This document shows positions 1-8,769 of a DNA stretch of 64,000 nucleotides, one piece after another. Made by a program: the position numbers and the translations under genes. The DNA comes from Pseudoruegeria sp039972875 (GTDB taxonomy: Bacteria > Pseudomonadota > Alphaproteobacteria > Rhodobacterales > Rhodobacteraceae), in NCBI GenBank assembly GCA_039972875.1, contig JBDWMA010000019.1, positions 158,817 to 222,816 of the forward strand, given 5' to 3'. The first letter of the stretch is position 1. Each line of letters starts with the position of its first letter. The notes under the pieces were generated by a model. That model was not told the DNA's origin. It was given only the letters and a program-made list of their open reading frames with translations, and searched no databases.

Positions 1-99
1 CTTACTCAGGGTCTGTTCCGGTTTGTCAGATGAGGCCTGACATGGGTTGCCCCCAGCATATATATGGATTGCTGGATCAAAGAGAGAGCTCGCTACTTC

Positions 100-972
100 T
101 CAAGTGAATTTACGGAACAGTTTTGTTTGATCAAACATATCCTCTAGTTCTTCCATCCGCTGTTTGGTCTGGCCCCAATTTAGATCCTGAACCGCAGAAA
201 TCATTGTTTCAACAAGCAACATTGTCGTTGTTGTAGAATCCCATGCCGAAGGAGCGACAATTCGGCAGCTAAAGCTTATGTCGGCCGATTGATGCACCGG
301 GGATCGCCACTGATCTGTAAATAGAATGACTTTTGCCCCACGCGCATGGGCGAGCTCTGCCAGTTTTAGAGTGTTATTTTCGTATCGGCGCACATCAAAA
401 ATGATAAAAACATCGCCTTTTTTGGCGTTTAGAAGGTAGTGCGGCCACGTGTTTGAAGAGGATTCAACATGGGTTAGGTTGGGCCGTATTACTTGCATAT
501 GTAGGAACAGATATTCCGCAACAGTATGCGTAATGCGACCACCCACGATATACAAATGACGCGATTGATCGGCGGCCAATTGACAAGCGGTGTCAAAATC
601 CTCGGGGACGATCTGGGCCAAGGTCAAACGCGTGTTCTCCATCACCGCATCTGTAAAACGGTTTAAGATATGTTCCGACGGGGCGGCTTCCGCCCATGTG
701 TCATGTTTTGCGATAGGATTCTTGGCTTTGGCGCGGAGTTCCTCCCGCAATTCGGCCTGGAAATCAGGATACCCTTTATATCCGAGCTTCTGCACCATCC
801 GGGCCACGGTTGGGACAGAGACTTCGGCGTCTTTGGCCAGTGTTGATAATGATCCCAGCCCGGATGCGGGGTAGTTTTCAAGAATAGACAACGCCAATTG
901 TCGCTCAGCACGAGTCAGTTGATCCAGTTTTTCCTGAATGCGATCTGAAATAGTTTGTGCGGACTCTGACAT
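100..972 (-). CDS. MurR/RpiR-family transcriptional regulator
   Basis: Protein of 290 residues with an N-terminal RpiR-type helix-turn-helix (about residues 5-80, with the recognition-helix stretch VSVPTVARMVQKLGYKGYPD) followed by a SIS sugar-phosphate-binding-type domain (from about residue 120, with LYIVGGRITHTVAEYL). A longer reading from 1116 exists, but the ATG at 972 has a strong ribosome site (cctcc at 978-982 on the + strand, i.e. GGAGG five bases upstream) and gives a normal family length. It is divergent from the amidohydrolase/TRAP operon starting at 1087, so it is the likely local regulator of that operon. The effector is unknown; the family often senses phosphorylated sugars, but members beside amine and amino-acid genes exist. 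Confidence 0.88.
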   Translation of the reverse strand: MSESAQTISDRIQEKLDQLTRAERQLALSILENYPASGLGSLSTLAKDAEVSVPTVARMVQKLGYKGYPDFQAELREELRAKAKNPIAKHDTWAEAAPSEHILNRFTDAVMENTRLTLAQIVPEDFDTACQLAADQSRHLYIVGGRITHTVAEYLFLHMQVIRPNLTHVESSSNTWPHYLLNAKKGDVFIIFDVRRYENNTLKLAELAHARGAKVILFTDQWRSPVHQSADISFSCRIVAPSAWDSTTTTMLLVETMISAVQDLNWGQTKQRMEELEDMFDQTKLFRKFT

Positions 973-1017
973 TTGTGCCTCCGATATGTTCATCAATTTA
1001 ACAGGGATGACTAGTTC

Positions 1018-1031
1018 TGATAAATTTTTCA
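1018..1031. promoter_or_regulatory. candidate RpiR operator in divergent promoter region
   Basis: A 14-base imperfect palindrome, TGATAAATTTTTCA, with 12 symmetric positions (TGA-x-AAATTT-x-TCA), lies midway between the RpiR gene and the operon starting at 1087. A TTGACA hexamer follows at 1040-1045. The symmetric element and its place are seen; binding by the adjacent RpiR protein is inferred. Confidence 0.35.
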
Positions 1032-1086
1032 CAATTTTGTTGACAGAAGACACTTTTGGCAAGCATTTTATCCGCAAGGAGCCAAA

Positions 1087-1848
1087 ATGAATCACACTTC
1101 CCCCCTTCAAAGTCATGATCCGGTATGGGTCCGAAACGCTGATGGTGTCTCGTCAGTCGTTTTGGTGTGTGAACACGCCAGTCGGTTTATTCCGGATTAT
1201 TTTCATGACCTCGGTATGTCTGCTGATGATTTGGCCAGTCATGCGGTCTGGGATCCAGGGGCTGCGCCTGTGGCCGCAGGGATTTCAGATGCATTGGATG
1301 CTCCATTGGTGGGGGCAGGAATTTCGCGGTTGGTATATGATTGCAACCGCCCGCCGTCGGCGCTGGATGCGATGCCAGAAAAGAGTGAACGCATCATTGT
1401 GCCAGGTAACCGAGGCCTAACGCCGACCCAACGCAGGGCGCGTACCACCGAATTCTATGACCCTTTTCGGAATGGATTGGCGTCAACGATTGCAGGCGTG
1501 AAAGATCCCAAAATTGTGACCATCCACAGCTTTACGCCGGTATATAAAGGGGCAACGCGGACCGTGGAAATCGGTATCCTGCATGACGCTGATCAACGTC
1601 TTGCGGATGCAATGTTGCACACTGCAAAATCACACACAAATTTTGTGGTGGAGCGTAACCAGCCCTATGGGCCGCAGGATGGGGTGACCCATACGCTAAA
1701 AGAACATGCGCTTTGTCATGGTCATGCCAATGTGATGATTGAAATCCGCAATGATTTGATCTCAACAGAAGCCCAGCAAACCGAGGTGGCCAAAATGCTA
1801 ACCGGTTGGTTGACCGATGCCGTGTCGCAATTGGAGACCATGCAATGA
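1087..1848 (+). CDS. N-formylglutamate amidohydrolase-family protein
   Basis: 253-residue protein of the FGase family (PF05013), zinc-dependent hydrolases that cleave N-acyl amino-acid amides. Visible motifs are VLVCEHAS near residue 26, the DPGA segment, SRLVYDCNRPPSA near residue 80, and a C-terminal NVMIEIRNDLI stretch. The ATG at 1087 follows AAGGAG (1076-1081). Its stop overlaps the next start as ATGA (1845-1848), so it is co-translated with the TRAP genes. No other histidine-degradation gene is present, so hutG is not assigned. The neighbourhood (glutamine-synthetase-like ligase, aldehyde and alcohol dehydrogenases) suggests it may release glutamate from an N-acyl or gamma-glutamyl intermediate; that role is inference. 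Confidence 0.85.
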   Translation: MNHTSPLQSHDPVWVRNADGVSSVVLVCEHASRFIPDYFHDLGMSADDLASHAVWDPGAAPVAAGISDALDAPLVGAGISRLVYDCNRPPSALDAMPEKSERIIVPGNRGLTPTQRRARTTEFYDPFRNGLASTIAGVKDPKIVTIHSFTPVYKGATRTVEIGILHDADQRLADAMLHTAKSHTNFVVERNQPYGPQDGVTHTLKEHALCHGHANVMIEIRNDLISTEAQQTEVAKMLTGWLTDAVSQLETMQ

Positions 1849-2414
1849 CAGCACTTTTAAGGGGCTACATCAAAGGCGTGGATGCGGTGAACCACCGGAT
1901 CGGTCGGATTGCGATGTATGGCATCTTTGTCCTCATGGGAATTTTGCTCTGGTCGTCTGTCAGCAAAACCTTTTTCCTGCCCTCACTCTGGACGCTAGAA
2001 TTGGCACAGTTTGTAATGGTTGGATATTACATATTGGGCGGACCTTATTCGATCCAACTCGGCTCGAATGTACGGATGGATTTGCTGTATGGTGGATGGT
2101 CGGTCCGACGCAAAGCATGGTTCGATTTGATTACGGTTTGCTTTCTGATCTTTTATCTATTGGTGCTGCTCTATGGGGCGATTAGTTCTACGGCCTATTC
2201 CCTTGGATATTGGAAGAGCGAACCCATTTCATATCTATTTGGCGTCCTTATCGGAACCGAAGAAATCGGGAGGTTGGAGCAATCCTCTTCTGCGTGGCGG
2301 CCCTATATGTGGCCCGTGAAATCAATAATGATCGTTGGGTTTTTCCTAATGCTGCTGCAATGCGTGTCTGAACTGTTCAAGGATGTGTTGCGTTTAAAGG
2401 GTGAGGACATCTGA
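1845..2414 (+). CDS. TRAP transporter small membrane subunit (DctQ type)
   Basis: 189 residues with four predicted membrane helices (about 24-42, 50-70, 95-115, 150-172), the pattern of DctQ subunits that pair with a large DctM permease in sodium-driven solute uptake. The start chosen is the ATG overlapping the upstream stop (ATGA, 1845-1848). An in-frame GTG/TTG extension to 1806 would lie inside the amidohydrolase gene and is less likely. The loop with the ETLE-like segment TEEIGRLEQSSSAWRPYMWP is typical of the region between helices 3 and 4. The next gene overlaps by one base (TGATG). Confidence 0.9.
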   Translation: MTALLRGYIKGVDAVNHRIGRIAMYGIFVLMGILLWSSVSKTFFLPSLWTLELAQFVMVGYYILGGPYSIQLGSNVRMDLLYGGWSVRRKAWFDLITVCFLIFYLLVLLYGAISSTAYSLGYWKSEPISYLFGVLIGTEEIGRLEQSSSAWRPYMWPVKSIMIVGFFLMLLQCVSELFKDVLRLKGEDI

Positions 2415-3739
2415 TGCCGTATGAGATGATCGCGACCTTAATGTTTTCGACCATGATGTTGATGCTCTTAACAGGGCAACGCGTGTTTGGGGCGATTGGG
2501 TTTATTGCCGTGATTGCGGCGCTGTTGTTGTGGGGGGACCGCGGTGGATATGACCTCGGTTTCGCCGCCGCAATGAAATTGATGAAATGGTATCCGCTGC
2601 TCACGCTGCCGATGTTCATCTTTATGGGGTACGTCCTGTCAGAATCTAAAATTGCGGATGATCTTTATAAGATGTTCCACGTTTGGATGGGCGGGCTTCA
2701 GGGCGGATTGGCGATTGGGACCATTGGTTTGATGGTTTTGATTTCAGCTATGAACGGTCTGTCTGTAGCCGGCATGGCCATTGGTGCGACGATCGCACTG
2801 CCAGAGCTGTTAAAGCGGGGATATGATAAACGAATGGTCACGGGGGTGATCCAGGCGGGGTCGTCTCTGGGGATACTGGTGCCGCCATCTGTGGTGTTGG
2901 TGCTTTACGCAATGATAGCACGACAACCTGTGGGGCAGCTTTGGCTTGCGGGGATTATTCCGGGGTTGATGATGGCTGCTATGTTCATCATTTACATCGT
3001 CGTGCGATGTAAAATGAACCCAGATCTTGGGCCCGTTCTGAACGACGAAGATCGCAATATCCCAAGGGCTGAAAAGCTCCGTTTGCTGCGGGCAGGGCTT
3101 TTACCCTTGGTCATTTTCGCAGTGATGATGGTGCCTTTTGTGAATGGTTGGACCTCGCTTGTCGAAAGCTCTGCCATTGGTGCGCTGGCCGCGTTTTTTG
3201 CTGCCGTGCTTAAGGGGCGGATGACAAAAGAAGTGTTCGAAAATTCGGTGCGCAATACTCTGGGCATCACCTGCATGTTTATGTGGATTATTTTAGCGGC
3301 GCTGGCATTTGGTGCGGTGTTTGATGGGCTTGGAGCGGTCAAAGCAATCGAAAGTCTTTTCACTGAAAAGCTGAACCTCAACCCGTGGGTTATCCTGATC
3401 CTGATGCAGTTAAGCTTTATTCTGATGGGAACGTTTTTGGACGACACGGCCATGCTGGTCATCGTTGCACCCTTGTATGTGCCACTGGTTGGAGAACTTG
3501 GGTTTGATCTGATCTGGTATGGGATCCTTTATACGATCACAACCCAGATCGCCTATATGACGCCACCGTTTGGTTACAACTTGTTTTTGATGCGGGCTAT
3601 GGCACCCCCCGAAATTACTCTGCGCGACATTTACGGATCAATCACGCCGTTTGTCCTTGTGATGGTGTTTGCGCTGACCCTCGTGATTGTGTTTCCGGGT
3701 TTGGCAACATGGCTGCCAGACTACGTATACGGAAAATGA
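2414..3739 (+). CDS. TRAP transporter large permease (DctM type)
   Basis: 441-residue, very hydrophobic protein with about 11-12 membrane helices, full length for DctM subunits. Family signatures include the glycine-rich helix region SAMNGLSVAGMAIGATIALP, the segment GSSLGILVPPSVVLVLYAM and the C-terminal YMTPPFGYNLFLMRA. The start overlaps the DctQ stop by one base. Together with DctQ (upstream) and the binding protein (downstream) it makes a complete tripartite transporter with gene order Q-M-P. The carboxylate-type mechanism is family knowledge; the substrate cannot be read from the permease. Confidence 0.95.
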   Translation: MPYEMIATLMFSTMMLMLLTGQRVFGAIGFIAVIAALLLWGDRGGYDLGFAAAMKLMKWYPLLTLPMFIFMGYVLSESKIADDLYKMFHVWMGGLQGGLAIGTIGLMVLISAMNGLSVAGMAIGATIALPELLKRGYDKRMVTGVIQAGSSLGILVPPSVVLVLYAMIARQPVGQLWLAGIIPGLMMAAMFIIYIVVRCKMNPDLGPVLNDEDRNIPRAEKLRLLRAGLLPLVIFAVMMVPFVNGWTSLVESSAIGALAAFFAAVLKGRMTKEVFENSVRNTLGITCMFMWIILAALAFGAVFDGLGAVKAIESLFTEKLNLNPWVILILMQLSFILMGTFLDDTAMLVIVAPLYVPLVGELGFDLIWYGILYTITTQIAYMTPPFGYNLFLMRAMAPPEITLRDIYGSITPFVLVMVFALTLVIVFPGLATWLPDYVYGK

Positions 3740-3749
3740 ACATAAGAGA

Positions 3750-3763
3750 CCGGGCGAACCCGG
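3750..3763 (+). other. small hairpin between TRAP permease and binding-protein genes
   Basis: CCGGG-CGAA-CCCGG forms a five-pair hairpin with a four-base loop in the 50-base gap before the binding-protein gene. There is no T-run, so it is not a classical terminator; it may shield the 5' end of a processed mRNA for the abundant binding protein. The structure is seen, the role is inferred. Confidence 0.4.
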
Positions 3764-3789
3764 CGAAAATTTAAACAAGGAGAGAAAAC

Positions 3790-4821
3790 ATGACGACAAG
3801 ACGTAAGTTTATCCAAAGTGCCGCTCTTGCTGGCCCAGCCGCATTGGCGACACCAGCCTTGGCACAAAGCACCATTAAATGGCGCATGCAAACCTATGCG
3901 GGGGCTGCACTGGCTGCTGAAGTCATCGATCCTGCGATCAAAATGTTCAACAAAATCGCCGGCGATCGGATGCAGATCGAATTGTTCTACGCGGATCAAT
4001 TGGTTCCCACCGGAGAGTTGTTCCAGGCGATGCAACGGGGCACGATTGATGCGGTACAATCGGACGATGACTCCATGGCTTCCCCAACAGAGGTTACGGT
4101 TTTTGGTGGTTATTTCCCGTTTGGCTCGCGCTACTCCCTCGATGTTCCTGTGCTGTTTAACCAGTACGGCCTGAACGAAATTTGGGACGAAGAATATTCC
4201 AAAGTCGGCGTCAAACACATCTCCGCCGGTGCTTGGGATCCATGCCATTTTGCGACCAAAGACCCGATCCGCAGCCTTGCAGACCTTAAAGGCAAGCGCA
4301 TCTTTACCTTTCCTACGGCGGGCCGTTTCCTGTCTCAGTTTGGTGTGGTCCCTGTGAACCTTCCGTGGGAGGACATTGAGGTCGCCGTTCAAACTGGTGA
4401 ACTTGACGGTATCGCGTGGTCCGGCATCACCGAGGATTATACAGTCGGCTGGGCGGATGTGACCAACTATTTCTTGACCAACAACATCTCTGGTGCATGG
4501 GCCGGATCATTCTTTGCCAACATGGATCGTTGGAATGAATTGCCTGAAGATCTGCAAACGCTGTTCCGCGTCTGCTGTGATCAGTCCCATTATTATCGTC
4601 AATGGTGGTACTGGGGGGGTGAGGCCAACCTGCGTGTGAATGGTCCAAAAATGGAACTGACCACAATTCCGGATGACGAATGGGCCACAGTTGAGGCCGC
4701 CGCACAAGTGTTCTGGGAAGAGATTGCAGCGGAATCCGAAACCAAGCGTCGCGTCGTTGATATCTTTAAGAAATACAACGCCGACATGGTTAAAGCCGGC
4801 CGTCCATACCGTTACGGTTAA
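3790..4821 (+). CDS. TRAP transporter substrate-binding protein (DctP type)
   Basis: 343-residue periplasmic solute receptor. The N-terminus has a twin-arginine-like export signal (TTRRKFIQ at residues 2-9, hydrophobic stretch, cleavage near ATPALAQ|S, about residue 26), so export by Tat is likely. The mature part has DctP-family features, including DLKGKRIFTF near residue 158 and the hinge segment VAVQTGELDGIAWSG near residue 199, resembling the TakP-like branch that binds 2-oxo acids and related carboxylates. AGGAGA at 3779-3784 supports the ATG. Ligand specificity is not established; in its operon it should deliver the substrate of the downstream ligase and dehydrogenases. Confidence 0.92.
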   Translation: MTTRRKFIQSAALAGPAALATPALAQSTIKWRMQTYAGAALAAEVIDPAIKMFNKIAGDRMQIELFYADQLVPTGELFQAMQRGTIDAVQSDDDSMASPTEVTVFGGYFPFGSRYSLDVPVLFNQYGLNEIWDEEYSKVGVKHISAGAWDPCHFATKDPIRSLADLKGKRIFTFPTAGRFLSQFGVVPVNLPWEDIEVAVQTGELDGIAWSGITEDYTVGWADVTNYFLTNNISGAWAGSFFANMDRWNELPEDLQTLFRVCCDQSHYYRQWWYWGGEANLRVNGPKMELTTIPDDEWATVEAAAQVFWEEIAAESETKRRVVDIFKKYNADMVKAGRPYRYG

Positions 4822-4829
4822 ACGCATTT

Positions 4830-4852
4830 GGGGCGGCGGATTCTGCCGCCCC
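4830..4852 (+). other. strong hairpin after binding-protein gene
   Basis: GGGGCGGC (4830-4837) pairs perfectly with GCCGCCCC (4845-4852) around a seven-base loop, nine bases after the binding-protein stop. It is followed by TTACCTC rather than a T-run, so it probably acts as an mRNA 3' stabiliser or partial attenuator, raising binding-protein output over the downstream enzymes (inference). Confidence 0.55.
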
Positions 4853-4878
4853 TTACCTCAATATTGAAAGACAGGCCC

Positions 4879-6243
4879 ATGCCCGGAACTCTAAGCTTTG
4901 ATGATCTGAAATCCCGTGTCACATCTGGTGATATTGATACGGTTCTGGTGTGTTTTGCGGATATGCAGGGCCGCCTCATGGGCAAACGGTTCCACGCCGT
5001 CAATTTCGTGGAAACCTCTTATAAAGAGACCCATTGCTGTAATTACCTGCTGGCCACTGATCTTGAGATGGCAACACCGGACGGTTATGCCTCGACCAGT
5101 TGGGAAAGCGGATATGGCGATTATGTCATGCAACCTGATCTGGACACTATTCGACTGGTCCCATGGTTGGATGGTACAGCGATGGTGTTGTGTGATGTAC
5201 TGGATCACCACACCCATCAACCCGTGCCGCATTCGCCTCGGGCCATGTTAAAAAAGCAGATCGCACGTCTAAAGGCGTTAGGCTTTGATGCCATGATGGC
5301 CACAGAGCTTGAGTTCTTTTTGTTTGAGCAAAGCTTTGACGCAATTCGCAAATCAGGTTTTCGCGATTTAAAACCAATCAGCGGATATAACGAAGATTAC
5401 CATATTTTCCAGACGACCAAGGAAGAGGGCGTCATGCGCCCCATCCGAAATCATCTGTTTAACGCAGGCCTTCCGATTGAGAATTCAAAAGGTGAGGCAG
5501 AGACGGGTCAGGAAGAGCTGAACATTCGGTATGCGGCAGCTCTGGATTGCGCCGATCACCACACAATTGCGAAAAACGCGATCAAAGAAATCGCTTGGCA
5601 ACACGGTCACGCGGCAACGTTTTTGCCAAAATGGGATCATAATAAAGTCGGGAGTTCTTCCCATGTGCATCAGTCCCTTTGGAAGGATGGCGCGCCGGTC
5701 TTTTATGATCCGAAGGCCAAATTGTGCATGTCAGAAATGATGTCCCACTATATGGCTGGTTTGATTGCCTATGCGCCAGATTATACATTCTTTTTAGCGC
5801 CTTATGTGAACAGCTATAAACGGTTTTCCAAGGGGACCTTTGCTCCGACCAAAACGGTTTGGTCCGTTGATAATCGAACCGCCGGGTTCCGGCTATGCGG
5901 CGATGGGACCAGAGGCATCCGGGTTGAATGCCGAATTGGGGGGTCGGATTTGAACCCTTACCTCGCGCAGGCGGCGATGTTGGCCGCGGGTATCAAGGGG
6001 ATCGAAGAAAAGATGACCTTGGCTTCGGCCACCACGGGCGATGTGTATGAGGACGCAAAGGCGGCTGATATTCCGCAAACCCTGCGGGCCGCAACTGAGA
6101 CATTCCGTAATTCTGTGTTCCTGCGTGACGCATTCGGGGACGACGTGGTGGATCACTACACGCGTTGTGCCCAATGGGAGCAGGAAGAGTTTGACCGCGT
6201 TGTAACCGATTGGGAAATCGCACGCGGCTTTGAAAGGGCATAG
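4879..6243 (+). CDS. glutamine synthetase-like ligase (gamma-glutamyl-amine synthetase type)
   Basis: 454 residues from the ATG at 4879; a longer in-frame start at 4828 would overlap the hairpin and is rejected. The N-terminal beta-grasp domain (about 10-105) carries CFADMQGRLMGKR. The catalytic domain has the metal-binding glutamates in TELEFFLF and GEAETGQEELNIRY, the SSSHVHQSLW segment, and the ATP/glutamate-site region with RGIRVECRIGGSD. All key glutamine synthetase positions look present. GlnA-like proteins outside nitrogen operons usually join glutamate to an amine (PuuA with putrescine, IpuC with isopropylamine, GMAS with methylamine). The neighbouring dehydrogenases and amidohydrolase favour a catabolic gamma-glutamylation role; the amine is unknown. 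Confidence 0.88.
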   Translation: MPGTLSFDDLKSRVTSGDIDTVLVCFADMQGRLMGKRFHAVNFVETSYKETHCCNYLLATDLEMATPDGYASTSWESGYGDYVMQPDLDTIRLVPWLDGTAMVLCDVLDHHTHQPVPHSPRAMLKKQIARLKALGFDAMMATELEFFLFEQSFDAIRKSGFRDLKPISGYNEDYHIFQTTKEEGVMRPIRNHLFNAGLPIENSKGEAETGQEELNIRYAAALDCADHHTIAKNAIKEIAWQHGHAATFLPKWDHNKVGSSSHVHQSLWKDGAPVFYDPKAKLCMSEMMSHYMAGLIAYAPDYTFFLAPYVNSYKRFSKGTFAPTKTVWSVDNRTAGFRLCGDGTRGIRVECRIGGSDLNPYLAQAAMLAAGIKGIEEKMTLASATTGDVYEDAKAADIPQTLRAATETFRNSVFLRDAFGDDVVDHYTRCAQWEQEEFDRVVTDWEIARGFERA

Positions 6244-6245
6244 CC

Positions 6246-7616
6246 ATGATCACCTGTATTTCACCCATTGATGGCAGGGTTTACGCCGAACGACCTGTAT
6301 TAACAGCGGGTGCAGCGCACGACGCCGTTGTCGCCGCCCAAGGGGCCCAATCGGCTTGGGCGGCGCGTCCATTAGAGGAGCGGATCGCCCTGGTGCGTGC
6401 TGGCGTGGCCAAAGTCGGGGAGATGAACGATGTTATCGTCCCGGAAATTGCCTATCAGATTGGTCGCCCGATCCGGTACGGTGGAGAGTTTGGCGGCTTT
6501 AATGAACGCGCCAGTTATATGGCAGATATCGCTAAAGAGGCACTTGCCGATATCGAAGTCGAGGACAGTGAAGCCTTCCGTCGGGTTATAAAACGCGTCC
6601 CTCACGGCGTCGTTTTGGTGGTCGCGCCTTGGAACTATCCGTATATGACGGCCATCAATACAGTAGCACCTGCGCTGATTGCGGGTAACACGGTTATGTT
6701 AAAACATGCCTCACAAACGCCGTTGGTTGGGGAGCGATTGGCCGAAGCCTTTCATTCTGTTGGTATCCCGGCTGAGGTGTTTCAGAACGTCTTTTTGGAT
6801 CATCAAACGACATCAGATTTGATTGCCGCCAAATCCTTTGGGTTTGTTAATTTCACCGGTTCAGTTGGGGGAGGCAAAGCAATTGAGCGTGCGGCAGCGG
6901 GTACGTTTACCGGTATCGGACTTGAGCTGGGCGGCAAGGATCCGGGGTATGTTTGCGATGATGCAGATATCGACGCAGCGGTGGATACGCTAATTGACGG
7001 GGCGATGTTTAACTCTGGGCAATGTTGCTGTGGGATAGAACGTATCTATGTCGCGGAACAGCATTTTGAGGCATTCGTCGCTAAGGCGGTCGCGATCGTT
7101 AAAGGCTATAAACTGGGCAACCCGCTGGACCCTGTAACGACCATCGGTCCGATGGCCCATGTGCGCTTTGCCCAAGAGGTCCGTAGCCAAACGGCTGAGG
7201 CCATAGCCCAAGGAGCGACGGCCCATATTGATCCGGTAGAGTTTCCCGAGGATGACGCGGCTTATCTGATGCCCCAGATTTTGACGAACGTCACCCATGA
7301 CATGCGGGTCATGCATGAAGAGAGCTTTGGTCCGGTGGTCGGCATAATGTCGGTCAAAGATGACGCCGAAGCCGTACGCCTTATGAACGATAGCGATTTT
7401 GGATTGACGGCTTCGGTTTGGACGCAGGATGTAACCCGTGCGGAGCATATTGCGAACCAAATCGAAACTGGCACGGTATTTATGAACAGAGCCGACTATC
7501 TCGATCCGGGTCTGTGCTGGACCGGCTGCAAAGACACAGGACGTGGGGGAGGGCTATCCGTTATCGGCTATCACAATCTGACACGTCCAAAATCTTTCCA
7601 CTTTAAAAAGGCATAA
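6246..7616 (+). CDS. NAD(P)-dependent aldehyde dehydrogenase
   Basis: 456-residue member of the aldehyde dehydrogenase superfamily, oxidising an aldehyde to a carboxylate. Visible motifs: VVAPWNYPY near residue 122, the cofactor loop FTGSVGGGKAIE near residue 201, the general-base glutamate in GLELGGKDPGY near residue 225, and the catalytic cysteine in NSGQCCCGIER near residue 260. The C-terminal ESFGPVVGI motif is intact. It starts two bases after the ligase stop, so the two are strongly coupled. By analogy with PuuC it may oxidise a gamma-glutamylated amino aldehyde; free aldehydes are equally possible from sequence alone. Confidence 0.93.
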   Translation: MITCISPIDGRVYAERPVLTAGAAHDAVVAAQGAQSAWAARPLEERIALVRAGVAKVGEMNDVIVPEIAYQIGRPIRYGGEFGGFNERASYMADIAKEALADIEVEDSEAFRRVIKRVPHGVVLVVAPWNYPYMTAINTVAPALIAGNTVMLKHASQTPLVGERLAEAFHSVGIPAEVFQNVFLDHQTTSDLIAAKSFGFVNFTGSVGGGKAIERAAAGTFTGIGLELGGKDPGYVCDDADIDAAVDTLIDGAMFNSGQCCCGIERIYVAEQHFEAFVAKAVAIVKGYKLGNPLDPVTTIGPMAHVRFAQEVRSQTAEAIAQGATAHIDPVEFPEDDAAYLMPQILTNVTHDMRVMHEESFGPVVGIMSVKDDAEAVRLMNDSDFGLTASVWTQDVTRAEHIANQIETGTVFMNRADYLDPGLCWTGCKDTGRGGGLSVIGYHNLTRPKSFHFKKA

Positions 7617-7620
7617 CGCC

Positions 7621-8769
7621 ATGTCGATTACTGCTAATTGGTCCTATCCTACTGCCATTCGGTTTGGCGCGGGGCGTATTTCTGAAATTGCCGATGCCTG
7701 CAGGTCTGCTGGGATTAAAAAGCCTCTGTTGATCACGGATCGCGGTTTGGCGGATATGTCGATTACGACAAAAACGCTTGATCTTCTTGAGGCCGGGGGT
7801 CTTGGTCGTGCGCTGTTTGCGGATGTAGACCCAAATCCGAATGAGAAAAACGCCGAGGCTGGTGTCAAAGCGTTCAACGACGGCGGACATGATGGGGTTG
7901 TTGCTTTTGGGGGCGGATCTGGTCTTGATCTTGGAAAGCTTGTGGCGTTTTTGGCGGGCCAAACCCGCCCACTTTGGGATTTTGAGGATATAGGCGATTG
8001 GTGGACCCGTGCCGATGCAGATGCCATTGCACCAATTGTGGCGGTGCCCACAACTGCGGGTACCGGGTCTGAGGTCGGCCGTGCGTCGGTCATTTCCAAT
8101 TCAGAGACCCAAGAGAAAAAGATCATTTTCCATCCTAAATTCCTGCCTTCTGTGGTCATTTGCGACCCCGAATTGACGGTCGGTATGCCTAACTTCATAA
8201 CGGCAGGCACTGGGCTTGATGCCTTTGCCCATTGTGTTGAAGCTTTCTGCTCTCCGCATTATCACCCGATGTCACAGGGTATGGCGCTTGAGGGGATGCG
8301 TTTGGTCAAAGAATATCTGCCACGCGCCTATGCGGATGGCACCGACATTGAGGCCCGTGCTCATATGATGTCAGCCGCCGCTATGGGGGCGACAGCGTTT
8401 CAAAAAGGCCTCGGCGCGATCCATGCGTTGTCCCACCCAATCGGCGCGATCTATCACACGCATCACGGCACGACGAATGCGGTGTGTATGCCTGCGGTCC
8501 TGCGGTTCAACCGCCCGGCTGCCGAAGGTGTCTTGACAGAGGCCGCCGCCTATCTGGGGATTTCTGGTGGTTTCAAAGGGTTTTGTACCTATGTGGACGA
8601 CTTGAATTCGTCGCTGGGCATCCCCAAAAACCTAAGTGGTCTTGGGATAGAAAACCCTGATATTGACCGGATCGTCACTGGGGCCCTTAAAGATCCAAGC
8701 ACGGGTGGCAATCCCGTTGAGATGACCGAGGCAAACACTCGCGCCTTGTTGCTAGACATTATTGGTTAA
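7621..8769 (+). CDS. iron-containing (group III) alcohol dehydrogenase
   Basis: 382-residue protein of the Fe-ADH family (PF00465). The cofactor-binding motif GGGSGLDLGK is near residue 99 and PTTAGTGSEVGRASV near residue 144; metal ligands are in GLDAFAHCVEAF (about 199-210) and the histidine-rich HALSHPIGAIYHTHHG (about 267-282). It lies four bases after the aldehyde dehydrogenase and ends the operon. Its natural partner reaction would be alcohol to aldehyde, feeding the upstream dehydrogenase. Its last 11 bases overlap the 3' end of the convergent GMC gene. Confidence 0.92.
   Translation: MSITANWSYPTAIRFGAGRISEIADACRSAGIKKPLLITDRGLADMSITTKTLDLLEAGGLGRALFADVDPNPNEKNAEAGVKAFNDGGHDGVVAFGGGSGLDLGKLVAFLAGQTRPLWDFEDIGDWWTRADADAIAPIVAVPTTAGTGSEVGRASVISNSETQEKKIIFHPKFLPSVVICDPELTVGMPNFITAGTGLDAFAHCVEAFCSPHYHPMSQGMALEGMRLVKEYLPRAYADGTDIEARAHMMSAAAMGATAFQKGLGAIHALSHPIGAIYHTHHGTTNAVCMPAVLRFNRPAAEGVLTEAAAYLGISGGFKGFCTYVDDLNSSLGIPKNLSGLGIENPDIDRIVTGALKDPSTGGNPVEMTEANTRALLLDIIG

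Noticed and set aside
590..911. Open frames on both strands within the RpiR gene
   Set aside because: No ribosome sites and no recognisable domains; the RpiR frame with HTH and SIS domains explains the region.
1087..1848. Calling the amidohydrolase HutG of histidine degradation
   Set aside because: No hutH, hutU or hutI nearby; the enzyme set points to another pathway.
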